From a virus, in IMG/VR virus record IMGVR_UViG_3300032053_000198, positions 1 to 39,264 of that record: 39,264 nt of DNA; one strand, given 5' to 3'. Positions within the stretch are counted from its first letter, which is position 1. Each line of letters begins with the position of its first letter. This document shows, piece after piece, positions 8,412-17,458 of this stretch. The notes under the pieces were generated by a model. The model saw only the letters and a list, made by a program, of their open reading frames with translations, searched no databases and was not told the DNA's origin. Position numbers and translations under genes: made by a program.

Positions 8412-8421
8412 ATTCTATATT
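8412..8421 (+). promoter_or_regulatory. ATTCTATATT promoter-like motif, possibly leaderless
   Basis: ATTCTATATT recurs exactly at 28348 and 34023, each time upstream of a gene. Here TATATT ends 6 bases before the ATG at 8428 and no ribosome binding site is seen, so the transcript would start at or next to the ATG. A TATAAT lies a further 20 bases upstream. Confidence 0.5.
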
Positions 8422-8427
8422 GTACAT

Positions 8428-8916
8428 ATGAAAAATATGTTTTATGCTGGTATAGGCTCAAGAGAAACTCCTTTAGAAATAAAAGAGATTATGACTAAAA
8501 TTGCAATTAAATTGGAATTACTTGGTTATATACTTCGTAGTGGAGGTGCTATCGGAGCTGATAGTGCATTTGAATCCGGCGTATCGAATGATGTTAATAA
8601 AGAAATTTTCAAAGCATTTGATGCTACTCCAGAGAGTATTGAAATGGCAAAGCAGCATCATCCTAAATGGGATGCGTGTATGGATTATGTTAGACATCTT
8701 CATGGGCGTAATTGCATGATACTTTTGGGTCAGGAATTAATAGTTCCTGTTCGATTTGTCATTTGCTGGACAGTTGACGGTAAATCCACTGGTGGTACTG
8801 GACATGCAATGCGGTTAGCTACTCACAATAATATACCAATATTCAATCTACATGACTCAATGACGCATAAGCGTTTATTTGATTTCATAGACCAATCACA
8901 ACCCAATCTATTTTAG
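8428..8916 (+). CDS. SLOG/DprA-like Rossmann-fold protein
   Basis: A 162-residue protein with the DprA/SMF-like SLOG nucleotide-binding pattern: AGIGSRETP at residues 7-15, helix, then ILRSGGAIGADSAFESG near 35-51, and a second half with VICWTVDGKSTGGTGHAMRLA near 111-131, where the TGGTGHA stretch should contact a phosphate. Stand-alone proteins of this kind are frequent in phages and are usually of unknown role; related SLOG domains bind nucleotides or DNA and some serve as sensors in conflict systems. The product is shorter than DprA and has no added winged helix. It starts with ATG next to a TATATT box and lacks a visible ribosome binding site. Confidence 0.8.
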   Translation: MKNMFYAGIGSRETPLEIKEIMTKIAIKLELLGYILRSGGAIGADSAFESGVSNDVNKEIFKAFDATPESIEMAKQHHPKWDACMDYVRHLHGRNCMILLGQELIVPVRFVICWTVDGKSTGGTGHAMRLATHNNIPIFNLHDSMTHKRLFDFIDQSQPNLF

Positions 8917-8924
8917 GAGTTATT

Positions 8925-9482
8925 ATGTCAAGCAATCTTTCCCCATCATGTTTAGAATTAATCATGGAGAGCTATCCGGAATTAGAATCTAAATTGGAAT
9001 ACGATGAAGTCATTCGAGATTTCAAAAATCCATATAAAACAGCTGTCGTTGGTGTTATTGATAATTTCACTGAAGAACCTATGTTGATTTATTCAGAAAC
9101 CCTTTTGAAGGCACATACATCAATTGATAATTTGCCAGGGTTAATTCTTAGTAGTGAGAATAAAACTCGTGAATATTTTGATATGTTGGCTGATAGCGTT
9201 ACGCCCGACTCTACATTTGCAAAACTATTATTTGCTGATGGGTTTGATGAAGCTATTGTTGGTATTGTTTTTGAGGCTCGGCCTAATTCTCCAATGGTTG
9301 TTGCGTATAGTGAATCTAAATGCATTGATATACTTATGAAGGGATTCTCCGAAGAAATTAACCCATTGGGAGACGATGAGGATGATGCATATTTAGTAGC
9401 ATATGAATATTATCAATATAATGTTGTAGGTAGTTATGTAGGTCCTTATACTCCAGTTTTTATTTCTGAATTTCAGTCATAA
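8925..9482 (+). CDS. Hypothetical acidic protein (185 residues)
   Basis: A 185-residue acidic protein starting 6 bases after a clear TAGGAGT ribosome binding site. There is a hydrophobic strand pattern around residues 44-60 (KTAVVGVIDNFTEEPMLIYS) and another near 112-128 (AIVGIVFEARPNSPMVVAYS), which look like two versions of the same beta hairpin, so an internal duplication is possible. No known catalytic motif is visible. It lies between the SLOG protein and DnaJ on the same strand. Function unknown. Confidence 0.65.
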   Translation: MSSNLSPSCLELIMESYPELESKLEYDEVIRDFKNPYKTAVVGVIDNFTEEPMLIYSETLLKAHTSIDNLPGLILSSENKTREYFDMLADSVTPDSTFAKLLFADGFDEAIVGIVFEARPNSPMVVAYSESKCIDILMKGFSEEINPLGDDEDDAYLVAYEYYQYNVVGSYVGPYTPVFISEFQS

Positions 9483-9500
9483 AAATTTATATTATTGTTT

Positions 9501-10520
9501 ATGCAAGACTATTATAAAATCCTAGGCGTTTCACGCACATCAACACAAGATGAAATTAAAAAAGCTTATAAAAAATTAGCATTTCAATTCCATCCTGATA
9601 AAAATCAAGATAATGCAGAAGCTGAAGAAAAATTTAAAGAGATTTCTGAAGCATATGAAAATGTGGGTGATTCTGGTAAGCGAAGCGCTTATGATTCTAA
9701 AATGGCGTGGGGTATGGATTTTAATAGATGGGGACATGCGTTTGGAACATCCGAAGCTGCCTCTGGATTTTCTAAAGCTGCTCGTCCGGAGCCACCAAAG
9801 GGAAGTGATATTATTGAAGAAATTAATGTGACTCTAGAAGAAATAGCGATTGGCTCTGAAAAGGTTGTTAAAATTTCTAGAATGGGTGGTTGTTCTGTAT
9901 GTGATGGTGTTGGAGCTAAAACCACTAAAACATGTTCTTTGTGTAATGGTCATGGTGTTGTTAGGAAAGTTCAAAAAGTATCTATGTTTGCCAATGCAAT
10001 AACCACTGAATCATGTCCAAATTGTTGGGGTTCTGGTGTTGAGGTTGATTCGCCATGTATGTCTTGCAATTCAACAGGTTTGATTAAAGAAGAAAAAAAT
10101 ATTAAAATAGCAGTTCCTATTGGATTTCATGATGGAGAATCATTACGAGTGTCTGGTATGGGGAATTGTGGCCCAAAAGGCGGTCGTTCTGGTGATTTGT
10201 ATATAAAAATTCGACAGATTCCTCATAAGATTTTTAAACGAGATGGTAAGAATCTTTTTTGCTCTACCGCGTTATCCTCTATTGATTTGATATTGGGTGT
10301 CAATAAAAAAATTAACACACTATTTGATACGGTAGAATTTAAAGTACCTGAAGGCACTCAGCCTAATAGTAAGTTTAAAATAAAAGATAAAGGTATCAAT
10401 GGTGGCGCTTTATTTGTTGAAATTCAGTGTCAGATACCTACTGGATTGACTTATGAACAAAAAAAACATTATGAAGAGTTGAAAATTTTAGAGAAAGAAT
10501 TTGAATTTGATATTGAATAA
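9501..10520 (+). CDS. dnaJ: DnaJ-type co-chaperone (type I, zinc-binding)
   Basis: A 339-residue Hsp40. J domain at residues 1-63 with HPD at 31-33, needed to stimulate DnaK ATPase; a short linker with few glycines in place of the usual long G/F region; four zinc-binding repeats CSVCDGVG, CSLCNGHG, CPNCWGSG and CMSCNSTG, the last deviating from CxxCxGxG; then the two beta-barrel substrate domains. No DnaK or GrpE is seen nearby, so it presumably recruits the host DnaK, perhaps to aid replication complexes or virion folding. ATG 9501 is chosen over TTG 9495 because the J domain starts directly there; TATATT at 9488-9493 lies 7 bases before it and no ribosome binding site is visible. Confidence 0.92.
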   Translation: MQDYYKILGVSRTSTQDEIKKAYKKLAFQFHPDKNQDNAEAEEKFKEISEAYENVGDSGKRSAYDSKMAWGMDFNRWGHAFGTSEAASGFSKAARPEPPKGSDIIEEINVTLEEIAIGSEKVVKISRMGGCSVCDGVGAKTTKTCSLCNGHGVVRKVQKVSMFANAITTESCPNCWGSGVEVDSPCMSCNSTGLIKEEKNIKIAVPIGFHDGESLRVSGMGNCGPKGGRSGDLYIKIRQIPHKIFKRDGKNLFCSTALSSIDLILGVNKKINTLFDTVEFKVPEGTQPNSKFKIKDKGINGGALFVEIQCQIPTGLTYEQKKHYEELKILEKEFEFDIE

Positions 10521-10565
10521 AATATTTTAATAATACGAAATAAAAGTTTAACTAAAGGATTTGCT

Positions 10566-10895
10566 ATGTCAATTCAATTATCCCTAGAAGATAGATACTA
10601 TCTCAGCATGTACACTCGCAGATTGCCATGCACTCTGAAACTTAGATTTGCAGTTGATGCATTTCTTGAGAGTATTGATATTAAATCAGATGAAGCTACT
10701 AAGTATGAAGTATCTATCAATCAAGAAACTTATCAATTTAAATGTAATGACTCTAATTATAAAGTTGTATACGATGACTTTCCCGTTGAGGTGACTGACG
10801 CAATGCGCAGCTATATTAGCTTATATGACCATGAGCAAAATAAAAATAATGTCTTACTTCACAATACGATTGATTCTTTTAAAAAGGTAATTTAA
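10566..10895 (+). CDS. Hypothetical protein (109 residues)
   Basis: A 109-residue protein starting after AAAGGA (8-base spacing). An N-terminal helical part (LSLEDRYYLSMYTRRLPCTLKL) is followed by strand-like alternation (YEVSINQETYQFKCNDSNYKVVY) and a C-terminal helix. No recognised family. One base separates it from the next gene, so the two are probably co-translated. Upstream, GAAATAAAAGTTTA resembles a similar text before the gene at 6698. Confidence 0.6.
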   Translation: MSIQLSLEDRYYLSMYTRRLPCTLKLRFAVDAFLESIDIKSDEATKYEVSINQETYQFKCNDSNYKVVYDDFPVEVTDAMRSYISLYDHEQNKNNVLLHNTIDSFKKVI

Positions 10896-10896
10896 A

Positions 10897-11556
10897 ATGA
10901 TTGACCACGGCATAACAGCACTTTGGCAAGATGATTTAGACCTTTTGAGAGAAGAATTTAAAGAAGAATTTAATGATATTACTAATGCTGCCGATGGTCA
11001 AGGTTTGGGGTTGCATACCTTTATATTCTCAAGTTATCATGACTATAAAATATATACAGAGGTATTCTATGTGCAAGTATTTGAAAATTGTGCGATATTT
11101 TTATGGGCACCATTTAGCCTCATATTAAATCTTGACGATGAATTGCAGGTTGTAAGTGGAGATTTTATTCCCGATGGAAATTTATTTCTACGCACTATGT
11201 TTGGTGATATTAATGAGCTTGAACATATTGGGCCTATAACAGATTACATGGGAAATTGTTATGAGGTGTTCTCACTTAGATATGACGCTCCATTACAGGC
11301 TGTTAAAAATCTTTATGAAGATGATAAAATTGTATTGACTAATATGATAATTGATGATGATATTATTATGGATGCAGCTATGAAATTCCTAGAATATAGA
11401 ATTGAGTTATTTGCAGTACAGGTTGAATCATCTATTAATAATGATGAACCAAATGCAGCGATTGATGAGAATCCATTTCAAAGCATGTATTTTGACCGCG
11501 AAATACATACTAAAATGCTAAGAGATAAACGAGCATTAGGTCAGGAAGATGTTTAA
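10897..11556 (+). CDS. Hypothetical acidic protein (219 residues)
   Basis: A 219-residue strongly acidic protein beginning MIDHGITALWQDDLDLLREE. The middle is hydrophobic and strand-rich (VFENCAIFLWAPFSLILNL near 64-82) but too broken for a membrane segment. No motif is recognised. The start follows AAGG by about 8 bases, and the end overlaps the next glycosyltransferase by 8 bases, so it is coupled to that gene. Function unknown; a role with the glycosyltransferases is only suggested by position. Confidence 0.6.
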   Translation: MIDHGITALWQDDLDLLREEFKEEFNDITNAADGQGLGLHTFIFSSYHDYKIYTEVFYVQVFENCAIFLWAPFSLILNLDDELQVVSGDFIPDGNLFLRTMFGDINELEHIGPITDYMGNCYEVFSLRYDAPLQAVKNLYEDDKIVLTNMIIDDDIIMDAAMKFLEYRIELFAVQVESSINNDEPNAAIDENPFQSMYFDREIHTKMLRDKRALGQEDV

Positions 11557-12292
11557 AATAAGCATCTTCGTTCCTATTTATTATCGAGATGAGTTGGTTA
11601 AACATTGTTTAACATCTTTGAAATATACTGATACTAAAGATTTACATGTCACATTGAATTTAGGATTAAATGGAGCTCGCCAAAGCTTTATTAAAGATTT
11701 TTTAGAATCATATATTTCAGAAGTTAAAGGAACGGTGTTTGCGGATGTAAATGTATTTGACCCTGGTGAAAATATTGGTAAAGGTAAAATTGTCAATCAT
11801 ATGGCAAGAACTCTAAATGACTTTGATTATCTTGTGAGTATTGATTCGGATATGGAAATGATTGATGGGGGTTGGCTTAAAAATTTCATTAATATTTTTA
11901 CACACGCGGACATGAAAATTGGCGCATTGTGTTCAAATCAAATTAACAATTCATTTCATAAAATATCTGACTGTAAAAAAGTAGTTATCGAAAAATTTTC
12001 AGTTGTGTGTACACCAGGGAATATTGGTATTGCTGGTGGTGTTATGATTACACCATTCGCTGTATGGGCCAATATAGGTGGTTATAAGGCTAATAAAATT
12101 TTTGGTGATGATGACACTACATATGCTACAGATTGCTTTATACGCGGCCTTGTAATGGGGTATGTGGACGAGATAGAATTCTTTCATCCAACAGATGATG
12201 ATATTGATTATTTACATTGGAAAAGTAAAGCAAAATCCAATAAATTAGATTATTATGAAAATGATGGTTATTATGAGGTTTCGAGGTATTAA
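11549..12292 (+). CDS. Family 2-like glycosyltransferase
   Basis: A 247-residue GT-A glycosyltransferase. KISIFVPIYYRDELVKHCLTSL at 3-24 is the classic family 2 N-terminus; GENIGKGKIVNHM at 73-85 is the conserved helix after strand 3; YLVSIDSDMEMIDGGWL at 94-110 holds the DxD metal site (Asp99, Asp101); a GGYKANKIFGDDDTTYATDCF stretch near 180-200 gives the acceptor-side acidic motif. It overlaps the upstream gene and is two bases from the next glycosyltransferase, so these form one unit. The acceptor (DNA base, virion protein or cell-surface glycan) cannot be told from sequence. Confidence 0.82.
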   Translation: MFKISIFVPIYYRDELVKHCLTSLKYTDTKDLHVTLNLGLNGARQSFIKDFLESYISEVKGTVFADVNVFDPGENIGKGKIVNHMARTLNDFDYLVSIDSDMEMIDGGWLKNFINIFTHADMKIGALCSNQINNSFHKISDCKKVVIEKFSVVCTPGNIGIAGGVMITPFAVWANIGGYKANKIFGDDDTTYATDCFIRGLVMGYVDEIEFFHPTDDDIDYLHWKSKAKSNKLDYYENDGYYEVSRY

Positions 12293-12294
12293 TA

Positions 12295-13125
12295 ATGGAT
12301 GTAGTTAAAGTTAATGATGTTTTTAGTCATGTTGAGTCTATGTTGTATGAGTTGTATAAAGATGACCCAAATCATGAAAATACTGTTTTTGTATTAGGGT
12401 ATCATTTATTGAAAACATTTAAATCAATTAGGGATGCAAAGCCTAATTGTAAAATAATCATATTTCAACTTGAACAATTCTATAATGGAACCCCATGGGC
12501 TCAAAGTAAAATTAGTAATCTCTTAAGAGAAGCTGATGAGATATGGGATTATGATGAGGATAATGTTAATTGGTTAAGGGGTAATTTTGGTGTATCCGTT
12601 AAATTACACCCAATTATTTTTACTAATTCTTTGAAGAAAATGCCTACGGTAAATGAAATGTCTAATGATGATTTAGATATAGATTTACTTTTTTATGGAA
12701 TGCTTCATGAAAAGCGCGCTAGACTTCTTTCGGCAGTTCAAAGTGCAATGAGAGGTCATGGCAAAGTAATTGACCTTTGTGGCGTATTTGGTGATGAATT
12801 GGATGGTTATATCAAAAGAGCTAAGATAATTTGTAATGTTCATTTTGCTAATCATCATAGACAAGAGCAAGTAAGAATGTTTTACCCAGTAATAAATGGT
12901 CGATGTGTTGTTAGTGAGGTGAGTCCAAAAAGTTATATGGAAAAATCTATAATAGAAGTTCCATATGAAGATATGGCTGGTGCTATTGTAACATTAATAA
13001 ATAATGGAAAATGGAGAGACCAGGCTTCGCATTGTTCAGAAACATTTAGAAATATCACATCTAAATACACACAACTACCTTTAGATGTAAAACGCGCTGT
13101 ATCACAACCTTTGTTTCCTTGGTAA
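12295..13125 (+). CDS. GT-B fold glycosyltransferase-like protein
   Basis: A 276-residue protein resembling a compact GT-B (CgeB/family 1-like) glycosyltransferase: an N-terminal Rossmann-like part (TVFVLGYHLLKTFKSIRD, CKIIIFQLEQF), the phrase EADEIWDYDEDNVNWLR near 79-95 typical of the inter-domain region, then DIDLLFYGMLHEKRARLL near 128-145 and a C-terminal half with NVHFANHHRQEQVRMFYPVI near 180-200, where the nucleotide-sugar-binding Glu/Arg of such enzymes are expected. It is shorter than typical GT-B enzymes. It follows the family 2-like gene directly and ends its unit before the late box at 13129. Confidence 0.65.
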   Translation: MDVVKVNDVFSHVESMLYELYKDDPNHENTVFVLGYHLLKTFKSIRDAKPNCKIIIFQLEQFYNGTPWAQSKISNLLREADEIWDYDEDNVNWLRGNFGVSVKLHPIIFTNSLKKMPTVNEMSNDDLDIDLLFYGMLHEKRARLLSAVQSAMRGHGKVIDLCGVFGDELDGYIKRAKIICNVHFANHHRQEQVRMFYPVINGRCVVSEVSPKSYMEKSIIEVPYEDMAGAIVTLINNGKWRDQASHCSETFRNITSKYTQLPLDVKRAVSQPLFPW

Positions 13126-13128
13126 GCA

Positions 13129-13135
13129 TATAAAC
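13129..13135 (+). promoter_or_regulatory. Candidate late promoter box TATAAAC
   Basis: TATAAACTA directly follows the stop of the glycosyltransferase gene, 31 bases before the ATG of the giant baseplate gene at 13160. It shares the extended form TATAAACTA with the boxes at 28067, 29277 and 33219. Confidence 0.6.
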
Positions 13136-13159
13136 TAAACATAAAACTGTGGCTATCTA

Positions 13160-16100
13160 ATGGGACTAAAATTATTCGTTCGTCAAAATGGAGTTGACTA
13201 TAATCCATCTACACCGAGTATGCTTACTAAATATAACGGGGAATTTCGTTTCGTTTTAACTGGCATTGATTCATATCTATGGTCTGATTTAAGAGTACGT
13301 TCCTTTTGGTATCATCACTTTGCATTACCAACAGACTCTTCTGTTGGTGGATTTTTCAACACATCAATGACGACATTAAATTGGGATGGAGGCATTGTAG
13401 ATGTTACCGAATCGTATCAAAACTGGAAAAATGACATTTATCCACCTAGGGTAACTAATAATAAATTTTGTAGCGAAGTTTCATTTTATTTTAAATCAGC
13501 TAACCCAACTGATGCTATAAATCCATTACAACCTAATGCTAATGATGCATCATTTGTACTTCAAGGTGTTTATGGTGCTGATAAATATAATAACTATTAT
13601 GATACTGAAAATAGCTACTCATACATTTCATCACCTACATTCATACAAAGCCCACTAAACTATTTATTGGAACATAAAATCTGGACTAAGGGTGTATCTA
13701 ATTTATCATTAATTGGCAATACACTTACGATACAAACAAGCACTCCTCATGGATTAAATTTAGGAGACGCTGTTAATTTAAAGGTATCGTTTATAGCTCA
13801 AGATTATAATAGCAATTTTAGAACAACTGCAATTATTAATGCTAATACATTTACCGTTAGTATAAAAGCATACACTCCTATACCAAATAATTTTTCAGCA
13901 GTGATTGAATATTGGGTTGTACTTAACGGACAAGCTCCTAGCTCAGCAATTGCTTATAATTATAATAATTCTGTGTATGTCAATCCTAATCCAAATCTAG
14001 ATAATCACATTGATTATACCTGGTTAGTTTATGCGAATAAAGATACTGCAATTACAGCTACTAATGGCGTTCCAGATGTTATCAATTACGCAACCTCATC
14101 AGTTATACCCATACAAAATTATACACTAGGAGCCACCTATGTGAAAAAAGGTGTATTTAGATTTCCTGTAAATGCAATAGGAATACCTACGGCATCAGCT
14201 CCATTTTATGCTGAAATGAATATTCAGAATTGGAGCATGTATAGTGGTAATTCAATATTTAAACTATATCAAATGAGTAGTGATTTATGGAATGTTAATG
14301 ATACTTGGAATTCAATTAATCCATACATAACATCAAATTCAATATCTTCACAAACAACAAATTCAAGTTTTAGCAATCAATCGCTTAACACATATATGAA
14401 ATTTGATGTAAGTAATAGTATTGGGTCTTGGTTAAATGATTTAATGGTTCCTGATGTTGCTATGGTTAAAAATTCCGATACTGATTTTGCAGATACATAT
14501 TGGGTTACATCGAGTGCAAATACTAGTCCATCAGTTGAAGAATGGCCTTTTGTTGTGGTAGTTGGTAGTTCTGCGCCTCCTGATGTTACACCTCCAATCG
14601 TTACTCTAATTAATGCTTCGAATTCTGTAGATGTGTTTAATATTATTGGTAATGGTTCTGGGCTCATAACTGTACAAACTGCTTCAGCGCATCATTTGAG
14701 TAATTCGGAAATTATTCAGATAACTGGAACAATAAATTATAATGACTTTTCAACTGCCGTTACTGTAATTAACCCTACAACCTTTTCATATAATCAATTA
14801 GGGAATATCGCAGTCTTAGTAGAGACTACCGGGGTGATTATTAGAAGTGAAACTGTATCATGTCAAGCCAGAGCTGCTGATAATGTTTCTATGTCTACCA
14901 ATCCATCTAATTTTATGGTTAAAAAAAGTAATTCGTTAATCACAGTTCCTGTGAGTAATATCACTCCAATTGCTATTACAACGATTGATTTTGATTTCGC
15001 ATTATCAGGCATTGGTGATGGATATTATCAAATACAAGTAAAAGACGCGGCTGGAAATTCTAGCGCGGTAATTACACCCCCTATCATCACTCAATATTTA
15101 AAATTAACACCTTCATTAAATTATGAAATATTCCCAGCTATTTTTCGCCAAGGAGATGTTTTATTTAATCGCGGATTCAATGTAGAATCATTTGCATCTA
15201 GCTTTCGATTGATAATGGGAGATGCGAATGATGGTGGGTTGATTTACGGAGGGATTAATAACTCAATTAACGATATTGATACTAACTTAAATCAGTTTGG
15301 AATTGCGATTCCATCAGCATTAAGTAATGAATGGATTTTAGGTGATGTTGATTATACTTTAAATACAATTGAATTATTGAATTCAATTAACATCCAGGTT
15401 GGATTGGCTATTGTCTTTAATATTAATGGCAATGGAATTCAGCCATTAGAAGTGGGTAGAATTTATTATGTGAAAACCGTTTCTTATAGTGGAGCATCAA
15501 CTATAGTTACATTATCAGAAACGATTAATGGAGCTACAGTTGACCTAACTCCTCCAGTTGGAACTCCTGGAATTATTAAAGCATATAATAAGTATTTCAC
15601 CACTCATGTTGAGAAAGATGGTATTTCGTCAGCATCTTATTCTAATATACTATTAATTCCAATAGATGATTTCGCTCCTTTCATTAATTTGCCATTCGTA
15701 TCATCTCCTGGTGATACCGTAAATGTTACCATATCTGACCCATCCGGAGTTGATTTAAGTCGATTAACAGTCACTAATGCTATTATAAATGGAGCTCCTA
15801 TTGATGTGTATGGTGATGGTACTGTCATAGAAATTAATATAACATCAACATCAGCAGGTAATTTAATTGTTGCATGCGCTGATATGGCTGGTAATTTAGG
15901 CTTTGTCGTGCAACTTGTTGTATCATCAATTATACCAACTATATCTATAATTAATTATCAAATATTATCACCAACTAAATTTATTTTAACCGTTAAAGTG
16001 TTTGATAATAATGTGCCGGCAATTGTGGCTTCTAGTAATTCTGGATTTGGTATATATGTTGAAAGCGTTATTCCTAATATTCCTTATGGTACTATAACAT

Positions 16101-17458
16101 CTATTAATTCAGTTTCTGATGGAGTTGTTTTTATTTTGTCTGTCAATAGTTTAGGTGCTGGATATATGAAAATTTATGCCAGGGATTTAGATGATAATTC
16201 AGCTGATATAACGCCACCAGTATTAACTGATATATTACCAAAATGCGGTCAAACAGGCTCTATTGTAGCTGTTAAGGGTGTTAATTTAGGGTTTAATCCT
16301 GAAAATTTTCCTACATATGAAATAATTAAATCAACAATCAGTAATACTGGATTTAAATTATCTGTATTAGCGCCAGCTGATGGTATTTATCTTATAGCTG
16401 TTAAAGAATCTATAAATGGTCGTGATTTTATTAGTAATACATTCCCATTTAGAGTTGATAATATACCACCTACTATAAGTATTAATGGGCTTCAAGTTGT
16501 TTCAGTGGTTCAATTCTCAGGTCCATATATTGATTTAGGTGCTACAGCTAGTGATAATTTTGTTGATTTAACAAGTAGGATAGTTACAACTGGGATTTCA
16601 GGTGTAAACACATCTGTTATAGGAAATTATGTTATTAATTATTCAGTTACTGATGATTGTGGCTTATCTAATTTAATATCAAGGACAGTTAGGGTTGTTT
16701 CTGGATGTGAACTTCAAATAGAATCAATTCCTAATACAGGCAGAGTTGGTGATTTAATATCAATCAATGCTACTGCTGGTGTTTTCAATGCTGATTATAC
16801 AAAAAATGTTGTTACGTTTAGTGGTATTATTGCTGAAATTATATCTGGAACCATTTCATCATTAGATGTAATTATTCCAGTTGGAGCAAGTACAGGTGTC
16901 ATCACAGTGGAAACTTTTGAAGGTTGTGGTTCTGCAAATACTAATCCAGCTGATGAATTCGTTGTGATATACGATGATATATCTTTTGATACATTGCAAA
17001 TAGAATATACTTTGAATAAAAGAAGGTCAACAACAGCTGAAACATTTAGTGTTTTTCATCCGGAAGTAATGACAAGTCCGATATATAATATTGACTATTC
17101 ATATAGTTATTTTACGCCAATTGTTGATGAAAATAGTATGGTCCAAAATGTAATATCAATTGTATTGACTGGAGTTGGTGAGAGAATATTTAATCCTAAA
17201 TTTGGAACCACTCTTAGGAATCGTTTATTTAATCTTGTATCTAATCCTGATGGAATAGAATTTGATATATTGAAGGAAATTAAAGACGCAGTTGCCCGTT
17301 ATGAATCTCGTGTTTCAATTTTAATACCTCAAAGTTTTGTATTTTGGGATGGCGATTATAATGATTTGCGAATTGTATTAGCTATAGGAATGCCAACAGG
17401 TACTGTAAAAAAGGTGGGATTGTCTTTGAAAAATTTTAATAACGGAGGTTCATTATGA
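13160..17458 (+). CDS. Giant multidomain baseplate protein with C-terminal gp25 domain
   Basis: A 1432-residue protein. Its last 160 residues match the GPW/gp25 baseplate wedge family: strand-rich lead, then ISIVLTGVGERIFNPKFGTT and LRNRLFNL near 1330-1358, a helix with AVARYESRVSIL, and the closing strand pair. In T4, gp25 is a separate 132-residue protein that joins the wedge and the sheath-initiating part of the baseplate. Upstream lie beta-sandwich domains: Ig-like near 473-560 (starts TPPIVTL), an IPT/TIG-like domain near 1018-1100 (PPVLTDILPKCGQTGSIVAV), a DUF5011-like domain at about 1101-1180 (PPTISINGLQ...GNYVINYSVTDDCG), and another TIG-like domain to about 1270. The first 470 residues are beta-rich and unassigned. 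Preceded by a late box; its stop overlaps the next start (ATGA). A fusion of surface-type domains to gp25 is unusual. Confidence 0.8.
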   Translation: MGLKLFVRQNGVDYNPSTPSMLTKYNGEFRFVLTGIDSYLWSDLRVRSFWYHHFALPTDSSVGGFFNTSMTTLNWDGGIVDVTESYQNWKNDIYPPRVTNNKFCSEVSFYFKSANPTDAINPLQPNANDASFVLQGVYGADKYNNYYDTENSYSYISSPTFIQSPLNYLLEHKIWTKGVSNLSLIGNTLTIQTSTPHGLNLGDAVNLKVSFIAQDYNSNFRTTAIINANTFTVSIKAYTPIPNNFSAVIEYWVVLNGQAPSSAIAYNYNNSVYVNPNPNLDNHIDYTWLVYANKDTAITATNGVPDVINYATSSVIPIQNYTLGATYVKKGVFRFPVNAIGIPTASAPFYAEMNIQNWSMYSGNSIFKLYQMSSDLWNVNDTWNSINPYITSNSISSQTTNSSFSNQSLNTYMKFDVSNSIGSWLNDLMVPDVAMVKNSDTDFADTYWVTSSANTSPSVEEWPFVVVVGSSAPPDVTPPIVTLINASNSVDVFNIIGNGSGLITVQTASAHHLSNSEIIQITGTINYNDFSTAVTVINPTTFSYNQLGNIAVLVETTGVIIRSETVSCQARAADNVSMSTNPSNFMVKKSNSLITVPVSNITPIAITTIDFDFALSGIGDGYYQIQVKDAAGNSSAVITPPIITQYLKLTPSLNYEIFPAIFRQGDVLFNRGFNVESFASSFRLIMGDANDGGLIYGGINNSINDIDTNLNQFGIAIPSALSNEWILGDVDYTLNTIELLNSINIQVGLAIVFNINGNGIQPLEVGRIYYVKTVSYSGASTIVTLSETINGATVDLTPPVGTPGIIKAYNKYFTTHVEKDGISSASYSNILLIPIDDFAPFINLPFVSSPGDTVNVTISDPSGVDLSRLTVTNAIINGAPIDVYGDGTVIEINITSTSAGNLIVACADMAGNLGFVVQLVVSSIIPTISIINYQILSPTKFILTVKVFDNNVPAIVASSNSGFGIYVESVIPNIPYGTITSINSVSDGVVFILSVNSLGAGYMKIYARDLDDNSADITPPVLTDILPKCGQTGSIVAVKGVNLGFNPENFPTYEIIKSTISNTGFKLSVLAPADGIYLIAVKESINGRDFISNTFPFRVDNIPPTISINGLQVVSVVQFSGPYIDLGATASDNFVDLTSRIVTTGISGVNTSVIGNYVINYSVTDDCGLSNLISRTVRVVSGCELQIESIPNTGRVGDLISINATAGVFNADYTKNVVTFSGIIAEIISGTISSLDVIIPVGASTGVITVETFEGCGSANTNPADEFVVIYDDISFDTLQIEYTLNKRRSTTAETFSVFHPEVMTSPIYNIDYSYSYFTPIVDENSMVQNVISIVLTGVGERIFNPKFGTTLRNRLFNLVSNPDGIEFDILKEIKDAVARYESRVSILIPQSFVFWDGDYNDLRIVLAIGMPTGTVKKVGLSLKNFNNGGSL

